Below are positions 62,921 through 64,000 of a stretch of DNA of 64,000 nucleotides, piece after piece. Location of the stretch: positions 248,001-312,000 of the forward strand of contig NZ_BBLT01000005.1 of assembly GCF_000775915.1 (NCBI RefSeq), written 5' to 3'. The DNA comes from Sporocytophaga myxococcoides (GTDB lineage: Bacteria; Bacteroidota; Bacteroidia; Cytophagales; Cytophagaceae). A model generated the notes under the pieces. The model had not been told where the DNA came from. It saw only the letters and a program-made list of their open reading frames with translations, and ran no database searches. Position 1 is the first letter of the stretch. Each line of letters begins with the position of its first letter. Position numbers and translations under genes: made by a program.

Positions 62921-63442
62921 ATGAAAAAAGCGTTAATTTGGTTATTGGTATTCGCACTTTTGGAAAGTTGCGATAGTAAAAAAAAATACTCAGAAGATAT
63001 TTTTTTATTAAAAAGAATTGTCGGAGTTCATAAAGATATTAGTATTGGGAATAGGGGGGGGGACAAAATTCTAGAAATGAAAAATGGACCAACCTTTTAT
63101 TGGACTAAATTACAATTTGACTCAATCACATTTTCGTATAGAATCGAAGATGATCTTGACTCAACGGATTGTCTACTTGTGAAAAGGATTTTAGGATTGC
63201 CTATTTATTTTAAAACATCTTCGGTGAAGGATTCATTAGAAAAACGAATTAATTTTATAATTAAAAATACAGGTAAAGCTGGGATTATTGCCTCAAACTG
63301 TTTGTCTGAAACTCATTGTTTTTCCTGCAGGTTTTGGTATAAAATTGATAAGGGGATAGCTTTAATTAATGATTCTAAATGCATAGAAAACTTTAAGGTT
63401 TTATATCGAGAAGAAAACTGGGTTGTGGTAGAAGCAAAATAG
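62921..63442 (+). CDS. Lipoprotein, candidate immunity to the displaced tip
   Basis: 173 residues with a lipoprotein signal (ALIWLLVFALLESCDSKKK), so it is anchored in the envelope. The mature part (FLLKRIVGVHKDISIGNRGG; WTKLQFDSITFSYRIEDDLD) has a pair of Cys in ETHCFSCRFWYKI and no recognised family. It starts 12 bases after the displaced RHS tip, the usual place for an immunity gene. An envelope-anchored immunity protein suggests that the type 44-like tip acts in the periplasm, for example on the cell wall. Confidence 0.6.
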   Translation: MKKALIWLLVFALLESCDSKKKYSEDIFLLKRIVGVHKDISIGNRGGDKILEMKNGPTFYWTKLQFDSITFSYRIEDDLDSTDCLLVKRILGLPIYFKTSSVKDSLEKRINFIIKNTGKAGIIASNCLSETHCFSCRFWYKIDKGIALINDSKCIENFKVLYREENWVVVEAK

Positions 63443-63486
63443 TCAGCTGTTCCCCGTGCAAATCCCACAATCTTTCTCTTTTGGTT

Positions 63487-63530
63487 AAGTCTATTGGTGG
63501 TTTTCTAACTAAAGTCTTTTGACTTCAGTC
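63487..63530 (+). repeat. Boundary repeat R2, copy 2
   Basis: It matches 60434-60478 with a few changes (AAGTCTATTGGTGG, then TTTTCTAACTAAAGTC and TTTTGACTTCAG). It follows the second candidate immunity gene and leads directly into AGCTAGCGCG and intron-like copy B. Confidence 0.7.
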
Positions 63531-63540
63531 AGCTAGCGCG

Positions 63541-63597
63541 GTGTGCCGAGAATGAAAAGCGCTATTAAATAAAAGCTTTTCAAAGCTATATAAAAGA
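63541..63597 (+). mobile_element. Group II intron-like 5' fragment, copy B (57 bases)
   Basis: Identical to the first 57 bases of copy A (GTGTGCCGAG to ATATAAAAGA), then cut off and joined to the toxin-tip remnant at 63598. The join looks like a recombination or deletion scar. Confidence 0.5.
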
Positions 63598-63762
63598 CTA
63601 GATGGAAGGGATATAATCCATTTAAATAAAGATGGAAGTATAAATAAAGTTGAAAACGATGGCTCTGCAGAAATTAAAATTGTGGAATCGAGTGGTTTGA
63701 AATTTAATTTATCTAGTTATTATATTGATAAAGGGCTTATTTATTGGAATAACATCAGCTAG
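63598..63762 (+). pseudogene. Remnant of a third toxin tip
   Basis: A frame of 54 codons without a start: LDGRDIIHLNKDGSINKVEN, then DGSAEIKIVESSGLKFNLSS, YYIDKGLIYWNNIS-stop. The NKDGSINKVEND type of turn is common just after RHS cores in Bacteroidota tips. It is flanked by intron-like copy B on the left and the target palindrome plus copy C on the right, and its stop lies in the palindrome. It is a leftover of an older tip cassette. Confidence 0.5.
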
Positions 63763-63768
63763 CACGCG

Positions 63769-64000
63769 GTGTGCCGAGAATGAAAAGCGGCATTAAATAA
63801 ATGCTTTTCAAAGCTATATAAAAGATGAAGGTAGGCCATTCGTTGGCGGTTTACAGTGCAGTATATCTTAATATGTCGGGAAACGGCCTATAAACAACTC
63901 TGCGATGCATAACAGTCATGGTGAGGTGATCGATCAGGGGAAAGGTCCTCCAGCAGGTGGAGCCTGTAAGAGTAAAAGAGATGAACGTAAGTGAACCATC
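63769..64000 (+). mobile_element. Group II intron-like 5' region, copy C (runs off the window)
   Basis: Starts GTGTGCCGAG after AGCTAGCACGCG and follows copy A to the edge, ending GATGAACGTAAGTGAACC, which is even closer to the domain I part C consensus than copy A. The CCTCCAGCAGGTGGAG hairpin is kept with compensating changes relative to CCGCCAGCAGGCGGAG in copy A. A full intron with reverse transcriptase may continue to the right. Confidence 0.5.

Overview
The window is an AT-rich stretch of a Bacteroidota chromosome, probably from a Cytophagales-type relative. That placement is inferred from several features. There is a type IX secretion C-terminal signal on the gene cut by the left edge. 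Promoters have the TTTG-N19-21-TAnnTTTG form, and Shine-Dalgarno sites are scarce. An outer-membrane-barrel TonB receptor carries a carboxypeptidase-regulatory-like plug extension. The RHS cores are of the YPWYTPYQFAGN type. No rRNA, tRNA, CRISPR array or complete insertion sequence was seen.

Positions 1-36,000 are mostly housekeeping and accessory metabolism. They hold metE with a divergent Lrp/AsnC regulator, an ArsR-SRPBCC-hydrolase operon, an S4 RNA-binding protein, and two separate Amt ammonium transporters. The second Amt lies in an operon with a PII protein that has Ile at position 51, followed by a membrane-anchored coiled-coil protein. rtcB-prfH is an RNA-ligase/ribosome-rescue pair. 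Other genes encode an MsbA-like ABC exporter, a HEPN-like protein, a TonB-linked outer-membrane protein, a haem-binding protein, a luciferase-like oxidoreductase, cyanase with an AraC regulator, a DUF202 protein, a large MscS channel and a run of small stress-type proteins. At 32.7-35.8 kb an EmrAB/TolC-type efflux operon is decaying: its TetR, HlyD and MFS genes are broken and only the TolC gene is intact.

Positions 36,300-64,000 form a polymorphic-toxin island, all on the + strand. A likely promoter precedes an OmpH-like protein, a lipoprotein, a 2398-residue SpvB/RHS-like exported protein, a small exported protein and a roughly 4772-residue RHS protein. The giant protein carries a CBM-like module, four PA14-like modules, an L-type-lectin-like module, YD repeats and a C-terminal toxin tip. 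A small candidate immunity gene follows directly.

Downstream lies a displaced second tip. About 595 bp of the RHS core is duplicated at a fixed offset of 3030 bp and joined to a polymorphic-toxin-type-44-like tip with a lipoprotein candidate immunity gene. A scrap of a third tip follows. The cassette boundaries carry shared repeats: a short hairpin repeat, a GC-rich palindrome, and three copies of an element that looks like the 5' domain I of a group II intron. The layout suggests that tip-immunity cassettes are exchanged by recombination at the RHS core and at these boundary repeats.
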